Of a stretch of 8,828 nt of DNA, positions 1-6,642 are shown one piece after another. Under the pieces are notes generated by a model that saw only the letters and a list, made by a program, of their open reading frames with translations, was not told the DNA's origin and did not search any database. This DNA comes from an uncultured Selenomonadaceae bacterium (GTDB taxonomy: Bacteria > Bacillota > Negativicutes > Selenomonadales > Selenomonadaceae). The stretch's first letter is position 1; each line of letters opens with the position of its first letter. The translations under genes were made by a program, and so were the position numbers. The stretch spans positions 1 to 8,828 of the forward strand of contig CAJOKY010000085.1 in NCBI GenBank assembly GCA_905235425.1. Reading direction: 5' to 3'.

Positions 1-1
1 A

Positions 2-757
2 ATGCAATCGACAAATCGCGGCACCGATAAACATAATATTGACTTAGAATTTTTCAAGAAATTGTGGCCTCATCAATCTTCGCGTATGACAATTTCTAAA
101 GAAACTCTCCCAATGTTGGCAGAAGGCGTTTTAGAAATACAAGGAAAAGGATATAAAATTGATGCGGCTTTGGCGCAAGGCGTAGATTGGACAATGGACG
201 ATGCAATAATATACCGTGAGCAGTTGTGCATATTAAAGGAATTCTATTTAAAAAATACCGCGCTGACTCCGTTTAACAGATTGACAAGATTCGTCGCTGT
301 TATAGATGTTTCTGATAAAGAAAAAGTTCAAGAAAAATTTTGTGGTACAGGAAAACAAATGGCAACTTATGATATTGACGGCAAAAAATACGGCTGTCAT
401 ATGTTTACGCCATTGGTTTGCGGAAAAGATAAATCATTTTTGGTTGACGCAGTGGAATGGGAAACTCCCGAATCTACGGCTGATGAATATTGTAAGGCTT
501 GCGTGTTAAGAAATTTTTGTCCTACTTGTGCAGGTTTCAACTATAAATATCGCGGACATCTCGCCATTAGAGATAAACGTTGGTGTCCGATGGTTTTGGC
601 AGAGGCTATGACGGCTTGTGAATTTCAAGTTGAACGTGTTGCTATGATTGACAAACTTGATGAACAGGATGCCCAACACGGTCAAGCGGCGTTGAAAGCT
701 TATAAGATTTTAAAGGATTTTGATATAGAAAAAAGCCAAAGTCCCTACACAATTTAA
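2..757 (+). CDS. Radical SAM/SPASM peptide maturase, C-terminal part (5' end outside window)
   Basis: This is the C-terminal 251 residues of what is probably a radical SAM enzyme that modifies the cysteine-rich peptide encoded next. The visible part has the SPASM auxiliary iron-sulfur pattern: C114, C132 (within YGCHMF) and C140, then the cluster C164-x2-C167-x5-C173-x2-C176 and finally C195 in RWCPM, with a further C206. In SPASM proteins these cysteines hold one or two extra [4Fe-4S] clusters. The radical SAM core motif CxxxCxxC is absent and should lie upstream; SPASM maturases usually exceed 400 residues, so the first ATG in the window is likely internal. The next gene is a seven-cysteine peptide, which fits enzymes that form thioether links from cysteine in RiPPs. 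It may be related to the Cys-rich-peptide maturase group (CcpM-like), but that subfamily is a guess. Residues 1-90 show no motif I can name. Confidence 0.8.
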   Translation: MQSTNRGTDKHNIDLEFFKKLWPHQSSRMTISKETLPMLAEGVLEIQGKGYKIDAALAQGVDWTMDDAIIYREQLCILKEFYLKNTALTPFNRLTRFVAVIDVSDKEKVQEKFCGTGKQMATYDIDGKKYGCHMFTPLVCGKDKSFLVDAVEWETPESTADEYCKACVLRNFCPTCAGFNYKYRGHLAIRDKRWCPMVLAEAMTACEFQVERVAMIDKLDEQDAQHGQAALKAYKILKDFDIEKSQSPYTI

Positions 758-862
758 ATTACAGTCAGAATTCTTATCGATGCAATTTCAGATTTTAACT
801 TCAACGCATCAATAAGTTTCTAATAATTGTTGTTATATTTTTTATATAAGATGATGCAGAAG

Positions 863-871
863 AAAGGAGGG
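863..871 (+). promoter_or_regulatory. Strong Shine-Dalgarno of the precursor peptide gene
   Basis: The sequence AAAGGAGGG ends eight bases before the ATG at 880 and is the strongest ribosome binding site in the window. It decides the start at 880 over the in-frame ATGs at 886 and 892, and suggests the peptide is made in large amounts. The 122-base gap from 758 is AT-rich and contains TATAAT-like stretches around 821-850, but I cannot assign a convincing -35/-10 pair. Confidence 0.7.
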
Positions 872-879
872 AAATCGAA

Positions 880-1086
880 ATGAAAATGAACATGGACGCG
901 CTTAAAGCTCTCGAACTCAAGCTGGCTGAATACGGCAAAGAAAACGGCGTAATGGCTGAGCATGATTCGGCAAATGGTAATACTTATGGCAGTGCCTCTT
1001 GCGGAAGTTGCTCTGGTGGTTGCATGTTTGGTTGCGAAGGTTCCTGTCAACATTCTTGTTCCGGAAGTTGCGATACAAGTCGTTAA
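880..1086 (+). CDS. Seven-cysteine RiPP precursor peptide
   Basis: This 68-residue peptide is the probable substrate of the SPASM maturase encoded just upstream. It has two parts. Residues 1-39 form a leader whose first 20 residues (MKMNMDALKALELKLAEYGK) look like an amphipathic helix, followed by a polar, glycine/asparagine-rich linker. Residues 40-64 form a core with cysteines at 41, 44, 48, 52, 56, 60 and 64, that is C-x2-C followed by five C-x3-C steps, with Gly and Ser filling most gaps. The tail is DTSR. The regular spacing and small intervening residues are what one expects of a thioether-crosslinked (ranthipeptide/sactipeptide-like) core, though no double-glycine leader cut site is obvious. 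It resembles the cysteine-rich peptides encoded beside radical SAM maturases in clostridia, but family membership was not tested. A small metal-binding protein is the main alternative. An antisense frame over the same bases is a shadow. Confidence 0.8.
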   Translation: MKMNMDALKALELKLAEYGKENGVMAEHDSANGNTYGSASCGSCSGGCMFGCEGSCQHSCSGSCDTSR

Positions 1087-1148
1087 TAACGTCTATGTGG
1101 CTTTGACCGCGCAATGACGGTTCGCCAAACTCGTAATTGACGGGAAGG

Positions 1149-1185
1149 CGGTGTGGCAGGCTTACAGTCAGCTACACCGTTTTTT
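1149..1185 (+). terminator. Hairpin terminator/attenuator between precursor and ClpP-like gene
   Basis: A 9-bp stem pairs CGGTGTGGC (1149-1157) with GCTACACCG (1171-1179), with one G-U pair and a 13-nt loop, followed directly by six T (1180-1185). This is a textbook rho-independent signal. The downstream gene starts only 23 bp later with no clear promoter between, so it probably acts as a partial terminator. It would make precursor mRNA more abundant than the processing and export genes, as is common in peptide operons. Confidence 0.75.
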
Positions 1186-1208
1186 CGTTATGCGAAGGAA
1201 ATTTTAAT

Positions 1209-1727
1209 ATGGAAAACGCAGATATAAAAATCAGCTTTACAGGCAGTGTTGATGAAGAAAATGTACGCGCGTTTATAAACGAAATTAAAAATCTTAATGA
1301 AAAATTTCCCGACAGCACAGCGCTGACAATTTATATTTCGTCGTCCGGCGGCAGTGTTGATATTGCCGTCGAGCTTTTTTATTTTTTAAAACTTTTGGAT
1401 TGTAAAGTTCGGACGGTGAATATATCCTGCGTAAATTCTGCGGCGATAATAATTTTTGCGGCAGGTGATGAGCGAATCAGCTTGCCTTGTTCGTCGTTTT
1501 ATGTTCACTCCATTACAAAACATCTTGACGGCAATTTTACCGCCGCCGACTTACTGCGCGAAGTAAAAGAAATGTCGGCTAATACTGATAAAATCGCGAC
1601 AATTCTTGAAAGTGTCAGCAATAAAGATAAAACGTATTGGAAACGCCTCATGCGCAAAGGCTGTCTGTTGACTGCACAAAAAGCTAAGGAATTAGGTCTT
1701 GTAAATGATATATCAGAGCATAAGTAA
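1209..1727 (+). CDS. ClpP-like serine peptidase, putative RiPP leader peptidase
   Basis: This 172-residue protein has the ClpP/crotonase fold. The strand IKISFTG (6-12) matches the ClpP 'IIFLTG' strand. YISSSGGSV (42-50) is the oxyanion-region Ser-Gly-Gly motif. NSAAIIIFAAG (76-86) places the nucleophile at Ser77, LPCSSFYVHS (92-101) places the catalytic histidine at His100, and TAQKAKELGLVNDI (155-168) matches the ClpP C-terminal block. The usual catalytic Asp aligns with Gly151, so the triad is altered. The protein begins about at the first core strand, so it lacks the N-terminal region that forms the axial pore loops of housekeeping ClpP. I chose the ATG at 1209 because it follows GAAGGA and matches where homology begins; an upstream in-frame TTG at 1137 would cross the terminator hairpin. 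Between a precursor and an exporter with no peptidase domain, leader removal is the likely job (inference). Its 3' end overlaps the ABC gene. Confidence 0.8.
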   Translation: MENADIKISFTGSVDEENVRAFINEIKNLNEKFPDSTALTIYISSSGGSVDIAVELFYFLKLLDCKVRTVNISCVNSAAIIIFAAGDERISLPCSSFYVHSITKHLDGNFTAADLLREVKEMSANTDKIATILESVSNKDKTYWKRLMRKGCLLTAQKAKELGLVNDISEHK

Positions 1728-3381
1728 AAAACATCTTGCGTGGCTGTACAGTCACGTCGGCAGATTTAAAATCACGATACTGATTTGCATACTGCTGAAT
1801 GTATTGGCGGTAGCATCTTCACTGCTTTTTGTACAAGTTACCAAAATTCTTATGGAAGGTGTCGAGAGCGGCGAAAATTTTTCTTTTGTTCCGTTAATGC
1901 TGGCATTGGCGACAATCAAGGGCTTTAACATATTCTGCGCGGCATTTAAAAATTATCTGCGCGAAAAACAAACTTTTTTAATGAATAATGAAATGTCCTT
2001 GAAATTTTTTAAAGACTTATTCGCAGGCGGCGTCTCTTATAATGCCAAAATACATTCCGGCGACGCGCTAAGCAGACTTACGACCGACGTTTTCAGCGTT
2101 TCAGGTTGCTTGATAGGAACCGTGCCGGAATTGATTTACGCCCTTGTACAGCTTATCGCCACTTGCATTTACCTCGCATTAATCGAGCCTTCATTAACAT
2201 TTGTAATACTGGTGATTATGTCCGTCAATATAATGTTTGGTCAATCCTACGCCAAAAAGTTATTGCCAATTCATAGAGAACTAAGAATTTGCGACAGCAA
2301 GGCGCACCAGTTTATGCAGGAGCATTTACAGCACCGTGAATTGATCGTTACATTGGAAAAAACGGACTTCATCTGGGACAGCCTTAAAGCACTTCAAAAT
2401 AAGGTTTACGAAAAAATTAAAGCCGGTATGAAATTAAATACCGTTGCTATGAGTTTAATAGACAGTGCGTTGAATATCAGCTACATCATAATTTTTGCGT
2501 GGGGCATTTACGGCATACAGCAAGGCACTTTTACATATGCCGAGCTGATAGTTTTTTTGCAGTTGGCTGAACAAATGCAAGTCCCGTTCCTTCAATTCAA
2601 TCACCAATACCCGCTGCTTATTACGGCAATGGCATCTGTTGAAAGGCTGATAGAGTTTGAAAATCTGCCGAAAGAAGACAATACAAATGCTGTGATATTT
2701 TCAAAGTCTGTAGGAATTGAATTTTCTAATGTAAATTTTCGCTACTCTGATGATTCGCGCTGGATTTATAAAAACTTCAATCATAATTTCAAGCCCGGCA
2801 GTGTTACGGCAGTTGTAGGAGAAACAGGCGCCGGTAAAAGCACGCTGTTAAGAATGTTTCTAGCCACATTAACGCCAAGTTCCGGCAGTATTACTTTTTA
2901 TGGCAATGAAAAAGGTACACAGAAAAAATATGCGGCAAGTGCTAAAACACGTTGTAACTGCGTTTACGTGCCGCAGGGCAACAGTTTAATCAGCGGTACG
3001 ATTCGCTACAACTTGCTTTTAGGTAAAACCGATGCTACAGAAGATGAAATGCGAAATGCACTGTACGCGGCGGCGGCAGATTTTGTCATTAAAGATTTTC
3101 CCGACGGTTTAGATACGGTGATTGGTGAAGGCGGTCTCGGTGTCAGTGAAGGGCAGGCTCAACGCATTTCAATAGCGCGAAGCTTTTTGCGCCCGGGCAA
3201 TGTGATTTTAATGGACGAGCCGACATCTGCGCTTGACGCTGAAACCGAAAAAATATTTTTAACGCGGCTTACTAATCAAGTCTACGATAAAACCATTGTT
3301 ATCGTGACACATAAAAAAGAGGTCTGCAAATATGTTTCGGAGGTGATAACTATTAAATTTTTACGTGACGAAGATATTTAA
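1705..3381 (+). CDS. ABC exporter, fused membrane and ATPase domains, no C39 peptidase
   Basis: This 558-residue half-transporter probably exports the mature peptide. The membrane domain has about six hydrophobic segments (roughly 22-46, 60-80, 136-158, 160-180, 248-270 and 276-300). The ATPase domain follows, with Walker A GETGAGKST (372-380), Q-loop Gln424 (VPQGNS), signature VSEGQ (480-484), Walker B VILMDEP (500-506), D-loop SALD (508-511) and switch His536. All catalytic residues are present, so it should be active, acting as a homodimer as usual for this class. The signature departs from canonical LSGGQ. The membrane domain begins about 20 residues in, so there is no room for the ~150-residue C39 protease that many bacteriocin exporters carry; the adjacent ClpP-like protein could fill that role. 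It starts inside the preceding gene (23-nt overlap) with only a weak AAGGA upstream, which suggests translational coupling. Confidence 0.9.
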   Translation: MIYQSISKKHLAWLYSHVGRFKITILICILLNVLAVASSLLFVQVTKILMEGVESGENFSFVPLMLALATIKGFNIFCAAFKNYLREKQTFLMNNEMSLKFFKDLFAGGVSYNAKIHSGDALSRLTTDVFSVSGCLIGTVPELIYALVQLIATCIYLALIEPSLTFVILVIMSVNIMFGQSYAKKLLPIHRELRICDSKAHQFMQEHLQHRELIVTLEKTDFIWDSLKALQNKVYEKIKAGMKLNTVAMSLIDSALNISYIIIFAWGIYGIQQGTFTYAELIVFLQLAEQMQVPFLQFNHQYPLLITAMASVERLIEFENLPKEDNTNAVIFSKSVGIEFSNVNFRYSDDSRWIYKNFNHNFKPGSVTAVVGETGAGKSTLLRMFLATLTPSSGSITFYGNEKGTQKKYAASAKTRCNCVYVPQGNSLISGTIRYNLLLGKTDATEDEMRNALYAAAADFVIKDFPDGLDTVIGEGGLGVSEGQAQRISIARSFLRPGNVILMDEPTSALDAETEKIFLTRLTNQVYDKTIVIVTHKKEVCKYVSEVITIKFLRDEDI

Positions 3382-3401
3382 ATTTTTAGGAGGAATTTTA
3401 T

Positions 3402-3863
3402 ATGAAAAAATTTTTAATACCGTTTCTTTTGATTGTAGCGATTATGATTCCGACGGCGATTGCTGAGGCGGCAGACGTACCAAGTTTTTATCAAGTAGGC
3501 GGTAATTATCTTACTTTCACGGGAAAAGAAGTTGGCAGAAAAAAACCTATACGTACTTACGGCTATGATTGCAGTATTGATTTGAGGGAAAATTTTGCTG
3601 AACAATTTATGAACAATTTATATAATTTCCGACTTGTCGGTCATTTCTTTAATGATTATCGGAGAACTTCTGCCGAAACCTTTGAAGAGTGGATTTTCGT
3701 CTACACAGGATCAAAGAGGGTCTCCACATTTGTTGAAAAAGATCATCACAGCAACAGGACTTACAACGCCAATCTAGTTGTCGGTATACATAAAAATTGG
3801 CAACGAGAAACAACTCACTTTTTTATCAGAGTTGCTAACGGATTGACTTACGGCGACGATTAA
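3402..3863 (+). CDS. Secreted protein of unknown function, first of two tandem paralogues
   Basis: This 153-residue protein starts 20 bp after the exporter gene, behind a strong TAGGAGGA site. It has a clear Sec signal peptide: MKKF, a hydrophobic stretch (residues 5-20), then the cut site A21-E22-A23, so the mature protein begins near Ala24. The mature part is polar and aromatic, with a single cysteine (Cys57), LTFTG at 37-41 and WIFVYTGS at 97-104. The next gene encodes a protein with the same signal peptide design and a matching W-x-F-V-Y-x-G-S at exactly the same residue numbers, so the two are diverged duplicates. I do not recognise the family. With one cysteine and a diderm host, a soluble periplasmic or secreted protein is likely. 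Its position suggests co-transcription with the peptide export genes, but a role in immunity or delivery is only a possibility. Confidence 0.75.
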   Translation: MKKFLIPFLLIVAIMIPTAIAEAADVPSFYQVGGNYLTFTGKEVGRKKPIRTYGYDCSIDLRENFAEQFMNNLYNFRLVGHFFNDYRRTSAETFEEWIFVYTGSKRVSTFVEKDHHSNRTYNANLVVGIHKNWQRETTHFFIRVANGLTYGDD

Positions 3864-3887
3864 ATAAGATTTTGCGGGGAATTTATC

Positions 3888-4304
3888 ATGAAAAAATTTT
3901 TGTTGTCACTTTTAATAGCGCTTGCAGTTTTGATACCTACAATAGCGGTTGAGGCGGCTTATGTGCATGTGCCGAATTTTCGTAGTATGGCAAGCAACCG
4001 TATTAAAGAGCGCATAAGATTTACCGGCATGGATCAGAGAAGTGCCAACGGCGTGAATTATACACGTTGGAATTACATTTGCGTAGACGGAAAAACTTCG
4101 CAATATGTCAGCAAATATCTTAAAAAACTTAATGGCAAGCATAATATTTCATCGGTCGGAAGCAACGGTAATAATTGGTACTTCGTTTATAGCGGCAGTC
4201 AAGCGAAATATCTGAATACGTTTAGCGGCGGTTTTCATATTCATGTGGGCGTGAGTGGTAGCAATGTCGTTGTAGATTTAGTTGCAGGTATGTATCCTGA
4301 ATGA
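3888..4304 (+). CDS. Secreted protein of unknown function, second of two tandem paralogues
   Basis: This 138-residue protein starts 24 bp after its paralogue, with GGGGAA as ribosome binding site. The signal peptide (MKKF, hydrophobic 5-19, cut site V21-E22-A23) is nearly the same as in the preceding protein. Shared features in the mature part are RFTG (44-47), a single cysteine (Cys65) and WYFVYSGS at 97-104. The C-terminal part differs: here it is a glycine-, valine- and histidine-rich stretch (GGFHIHVGVSGSNVVVDLVAG), which looks like beta strands. The rest is strongly diverged, so the duplication is old or selection differs between copies. Function is unknown. The gene is followed by a strong terminator, so it is the last in the + strand transcription unit. 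Confidence 0.75.
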   Translation: MKKFLLSLLIALAVLIPTIAVEAAYVHVPNFRSMASNRIKERIRFTGMDQRSANGVNYTRWNYICVDGKTSQYVSKYLKKLNGKHNISSVGSNGNNWYFVYSGSQAKYLNTFSGGFHIHVGVSGSNVVVDLVAGMYPE

Positions 4305-4340
4305 CAGATTATCAGCAATGCGAAATTTATAATCGGCAAT

Positions 4341-4382
4341 AAAAAAGCCCCTGTCTAAGCTTTAAGCTCGGCAGGGATTTTT
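4341..4382. terminator. Bidirectional rho-independent terminator between convergent units
   Basis: CCCTGTC (4349-4355) pairs with GGCAGGG (4370-4376), with one G-U pair, and inside it AGCT-TTA-AGCT adds a small upper stem. A run of A (4341-4346) precedes the stem and a run of T (4378-4382) follows it, so it works on both strands. It ends the peptide operon on the + strand and the 734-residue fusion gene on the - strand. The region 4305-4414 holds nothing else that I can see. Confidence 0.85.
4356..4370 (+). repeat. 15-nt core shared by two terminators, copy 1
   Basis: TAAGCTTTAAGCTCG lies in the loop and upper stem of the terminator here and recurs exactly at 7735-7749 in the same orientation, again inside a terminator. 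The flanking stem arms are similar but not identical (CCCCTGTC/GGCAGGG here, CCCCGTT/GACGAGG there). The shared loop suggests a dispersed hairpin element. Confidence 0.7.
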
Positions 4383-4414
4383 GGTGCTTTCAAAATTTTA
4401 TAAAGTCATATGGT

Positions 4415-6619
4415 TTAGGAGGACAAAACCTCGATCATAAATTCTTCGACAGGTATAATTTCGCGATTGCCTTCATCAAATTGTTTCAAATATTTTTCGT
4501 TCAATTCTTCCTTGATATAAAAATTATGTCCACAACCCATATAATGAAAACACCAGCCGTTTTTCACAGGCTCATCAAAAAATGGCGTGTCGTCGTCTTG
4601 CATAAATGCTTTGTGAAATTTTTTGACATCAAAATTACCCGTCCAGTTGCAACGATAATGTTCAAAATTTTTAGTCCAAAGTTCAAAAATTCCGGGTTCT
4701 CCCATTGCGCCGCTCGCTGAAGTATGAATGAATTTTACGTCGTCAAAAAATTTTTTTGTCAAAAGGTCATTCGACAAATATTTTCGCGTAAATTCAAGCG
4801 GATGATTTTTCCCTGTACCAAAAATTTTGGCGTTAAAGTCATCCAAAATTTCCAACATATTTTTCGGCAGATATTCTCGACACTTTTCAATTAAATTTTC
4901 CGGAATACCGTAAAATGCCTCTGCAATACTGCCTGCTATCGCCGCTTGAGTGTCAGCATCTCCGCCAAGTGAAACAGCATTTCTTATAGCGTCTTCAAAG
5001 TTTTCTGATTCAAGAAAAGCAATAATCGACTCCGGTACAGAACCTTGACAGGTTTCATCAAATTCATAAGTTTTTCTGATATCGTCCAAACTGCGCGACA
5101 AATTATAACCAAATTCATATTCGATATAATTTTTAATTTCTTCCTTTGATCTGCCTGTTCTAGCCAAAAAAATTGCACTTGCAACAGCCATCGCGCCTTT
5201 TACGCCTTCAGGATGATTGTGAGTGGGACGCGCCGTCATTCTTGCACATTCACGAGTATCAAACATTGAATTACAAATCCACCCTGCGGCGGAGACTCTC
5301 ATTGCTGAACCATTTCCAAAACTATTATAAGGTTTGGGATTTTTAGATTCAAGCCATTCGCCAAATCTGCCGCCGTAACCGGAATTAGGATATTTTTTGC
5401 CGTAGTAAAGCATTTCGTTTTCAACATTTTTAAATAAAACTCTTCCGTCCTCTTCATCACCAGTTCTCAAAATCGCGTCGGCAACTGCGATTGTCATAAC
5501 GGTATCGTCGGTGAATTTGGATTCCGTGCTGAAAAGTTCAAAATCCTTCGATTTCTGACGAATGTTCCTGAACTCAAACGGCGATCCGATAATGTCGCCG
5601 AGAATTGCTCCATAAAGCGCGGTTTTTGAAATTTTTGTAACTTTTTGATCGAATCTTAAAATTTTTTCCCAATCTTTTTTTTGTTTTTCCAAACTTCTGA
5701 AAGCAGTTCCCATTCCTCCGCAATGTACAAGCGGAAAAATTTTCGATTGGATTGTCCCGCAAGTCGCAGTTAAAAATGAATTTTGTTCAATAAAGTTATC
5801 ATAGCCGTCAGAAATTTTAATTTTTTCACCTGTCAAACTTTCAAGTACACTTTCAAAAGTAATTCGACCGAGACACAAAATATTTTCCGGCTCCAAAATT
5901 TCGCAAAGTTTTTTAAATTCTGCGGCATCGTTCATCATCACTTTTTTAGTCATTCCGCCGCCGATATTCCCACTGCGATAACCTAAGCAAAAATTTGTGA
6001 AAAATAATTCTTCGTGACGCGTCATTATGTCGTCATAGCCGAGAATTTTAAAAAGTTCCATTAAATGCTTATCGGTAAAGCTGTTTGTTTTATCGAAATA
6101 TGGCAAATTTTTATTTCCGGCGTTAATTGCATTTATTCGCGAATTATCGCCGAAACAATTTCCCCAATCCTGCGCGACAAGCAAATATTTAATGCGCGGA
6201 GTTTTTTCTGCATATCCCAATCCCTGCCAATAAGTGTACAGATTAATTTCTTTACAAATATATTCTTTGTCTACAAGGGCTGACCAAAGCGGCACGGAAG
6301 AGTCTAAATTTTTTTCAACAGCTTTTTCAAAGTCAAATCCATCTGCTATCGCGTTAGCAAGAGCATTTATTGCCCACATTCGAGTTGTTTTTTCTTCAGA
6401 AGTTTTTGTCCAATCCAAGCCCCAACTTGCAAGAACATTATAAAAATCTTTGATGTCAGAAAAATTTTCATAAAATTCGCGGGCAATTTCTTTTGAAGTT
6501 GCAGTAGCGATACTTTTTGTTCCAGGCAATTTGGAAACAAAATTGGTTCCGTACGCAGGATATTTTTTCTGCATATTGGCAACTAACTTTTTATAAGCCT
6601 CTGACTTTTCTTTATTCAT
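4415..6619 (-). CDS. Uracil-DNA-glycosylase-fold / ADP-ribosylglycohydrolase fusion with orphan C-terminal domain
   Basis: This is a 734-residue protein with at least three parts. Residues 1-135 are helical with no motif I recognise. Residues 140-320 look like the uracil-DNA glycosylase superfamily: LLVAQDWG (146-153) resembles motif 'GQDP', FFTNFCLGYRSG (206-217) resembles the '..TN...' block, ENILCLGR (245-252) resembles the conserved 'vivaLG' strand, and PLVHCGGMG (296-304) sits where 'HPS' is usual. Residues 333-597 are a full ADP-ribosylglycohydrolase (DraG/ARH) domain: GAILGDIIGSPFEF (337-350), metal-binding TDDT (370-373), NGSAMR (436-441), THNHPEG (466-472) and GGDADT (552-557). All metal ligands are present, so it should hydrolyse ADP-ribose from some target. 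Residues 600-734 form an unknown domain rich in aromatics with WCFHYMGCGHNFYI (689-702). The start follows GGGAGGA. It is the second gene after the WYL regulator, 23 bp apart. A link to removal of ADP-ribose from DNA or nucleotides is inference; the substrate could also be protein. Confidence 0.85.
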   Translation of the reverse strand: MNKEKSEAYKKLVANMQKKYPAYGTNFVSKLPGTKSIATATSKEIAREFYENFSDIKDFYNVLASWGLDWTKTSEEKTTRMWAINALANAIADGFDFEKAVEKNLDSSVPLWSALVDKEYICKEINLYTYWQGLGYAEKTPRIKYLLVAQDWGNCFGDNSRINAINAGNKNLPYFDKTNSFTDKHLMELFKILGYDDIMTRHEELFFTNFCLGYRSGNIGGGMTKKVMMNDAAEFKKLCEILEPENILCLGRITFESVLESLTGEKIKISDGYDNFIEQNSFLTATCGTIQSKIFPLVHCGGMGTAFRSLEKQKKDWEKILRFDQKVTKISKTALYGAILGDIIGSPFEFRNIRQKSKDFELFSTESKFTDDTVMTIAVADAILRTGDEEDGRVLFKNVENEMLYYGKKYPNSGYGGRFGEWLESKNPKPYNSFGNGSAMRVSAAGWICNSMFDTRECARMTARPTHNHPEGVKGAMAVASAIFLARTGRSKEEIKNYIEYEFGYNLSRSLDDIRKTYEFDETCQGSVPESIIAFLESENFEDAIRNAVSLGGDADTQAAIAGSIAEAFYGIPENLIEKCREYLPKNMLEILDDFNAKIFGTGKNHPLEFTRKYLSNDLLTKKFFDDVKFIHTSASGAMGEPGIFELWTKNFEHYRCNWTGNFDVKKFHKAFMQDDDTPFFDEPVKNGWCFHYMGCGHNFYIKEELNEKYLKQFDEGNREIIPVEEFMIEVLSS

Positions 6620-6642
6620 AAATTTTCCTCCCTCAAAAAATT

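Noticed and set aside
758..879. Promoter for the precursor gene
   Set aside because: Several AT-rich hexamers resemble -10 boxes, but none has a credible -35 at 16-18 bp, so no site is called.
1000..1074. Cysteine-rich segment as a metallothionein or ferredoxin-like protein
   Set aside because: The neighbouring SPASM maturase, helical leader and exporter favour a RiPP precursor; the spacing does not match ferredoxin clusters. Metal binding remains a weak alternative.
820..1114. Two open frames on the - strand over the precursor gene
   Set aside because: They mirror the Cys/Gly/Ser codons of the precursor, have no ribosome binding sites and no recognisable motif.
1106..1150. Short inverted repeats (GACCG/CGGTT and CGCC/GGCG) that might form an antiterminator or riboswitch
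   Set aside because: The stems are only 4-5 bp and match no known riboswitch layout; mentioned only as a possible modifier of the terminator at 1149-1185.
1137..1208. TTG-initiated 24-codon N-terminal extension of the ClpP-like gene
   Set aside because: It would translate through the terminator hairpin, adds residues unlike ClpP, and has no ribosome binding site, while the ATG at 1209 has GAAGGA at fitting distance.
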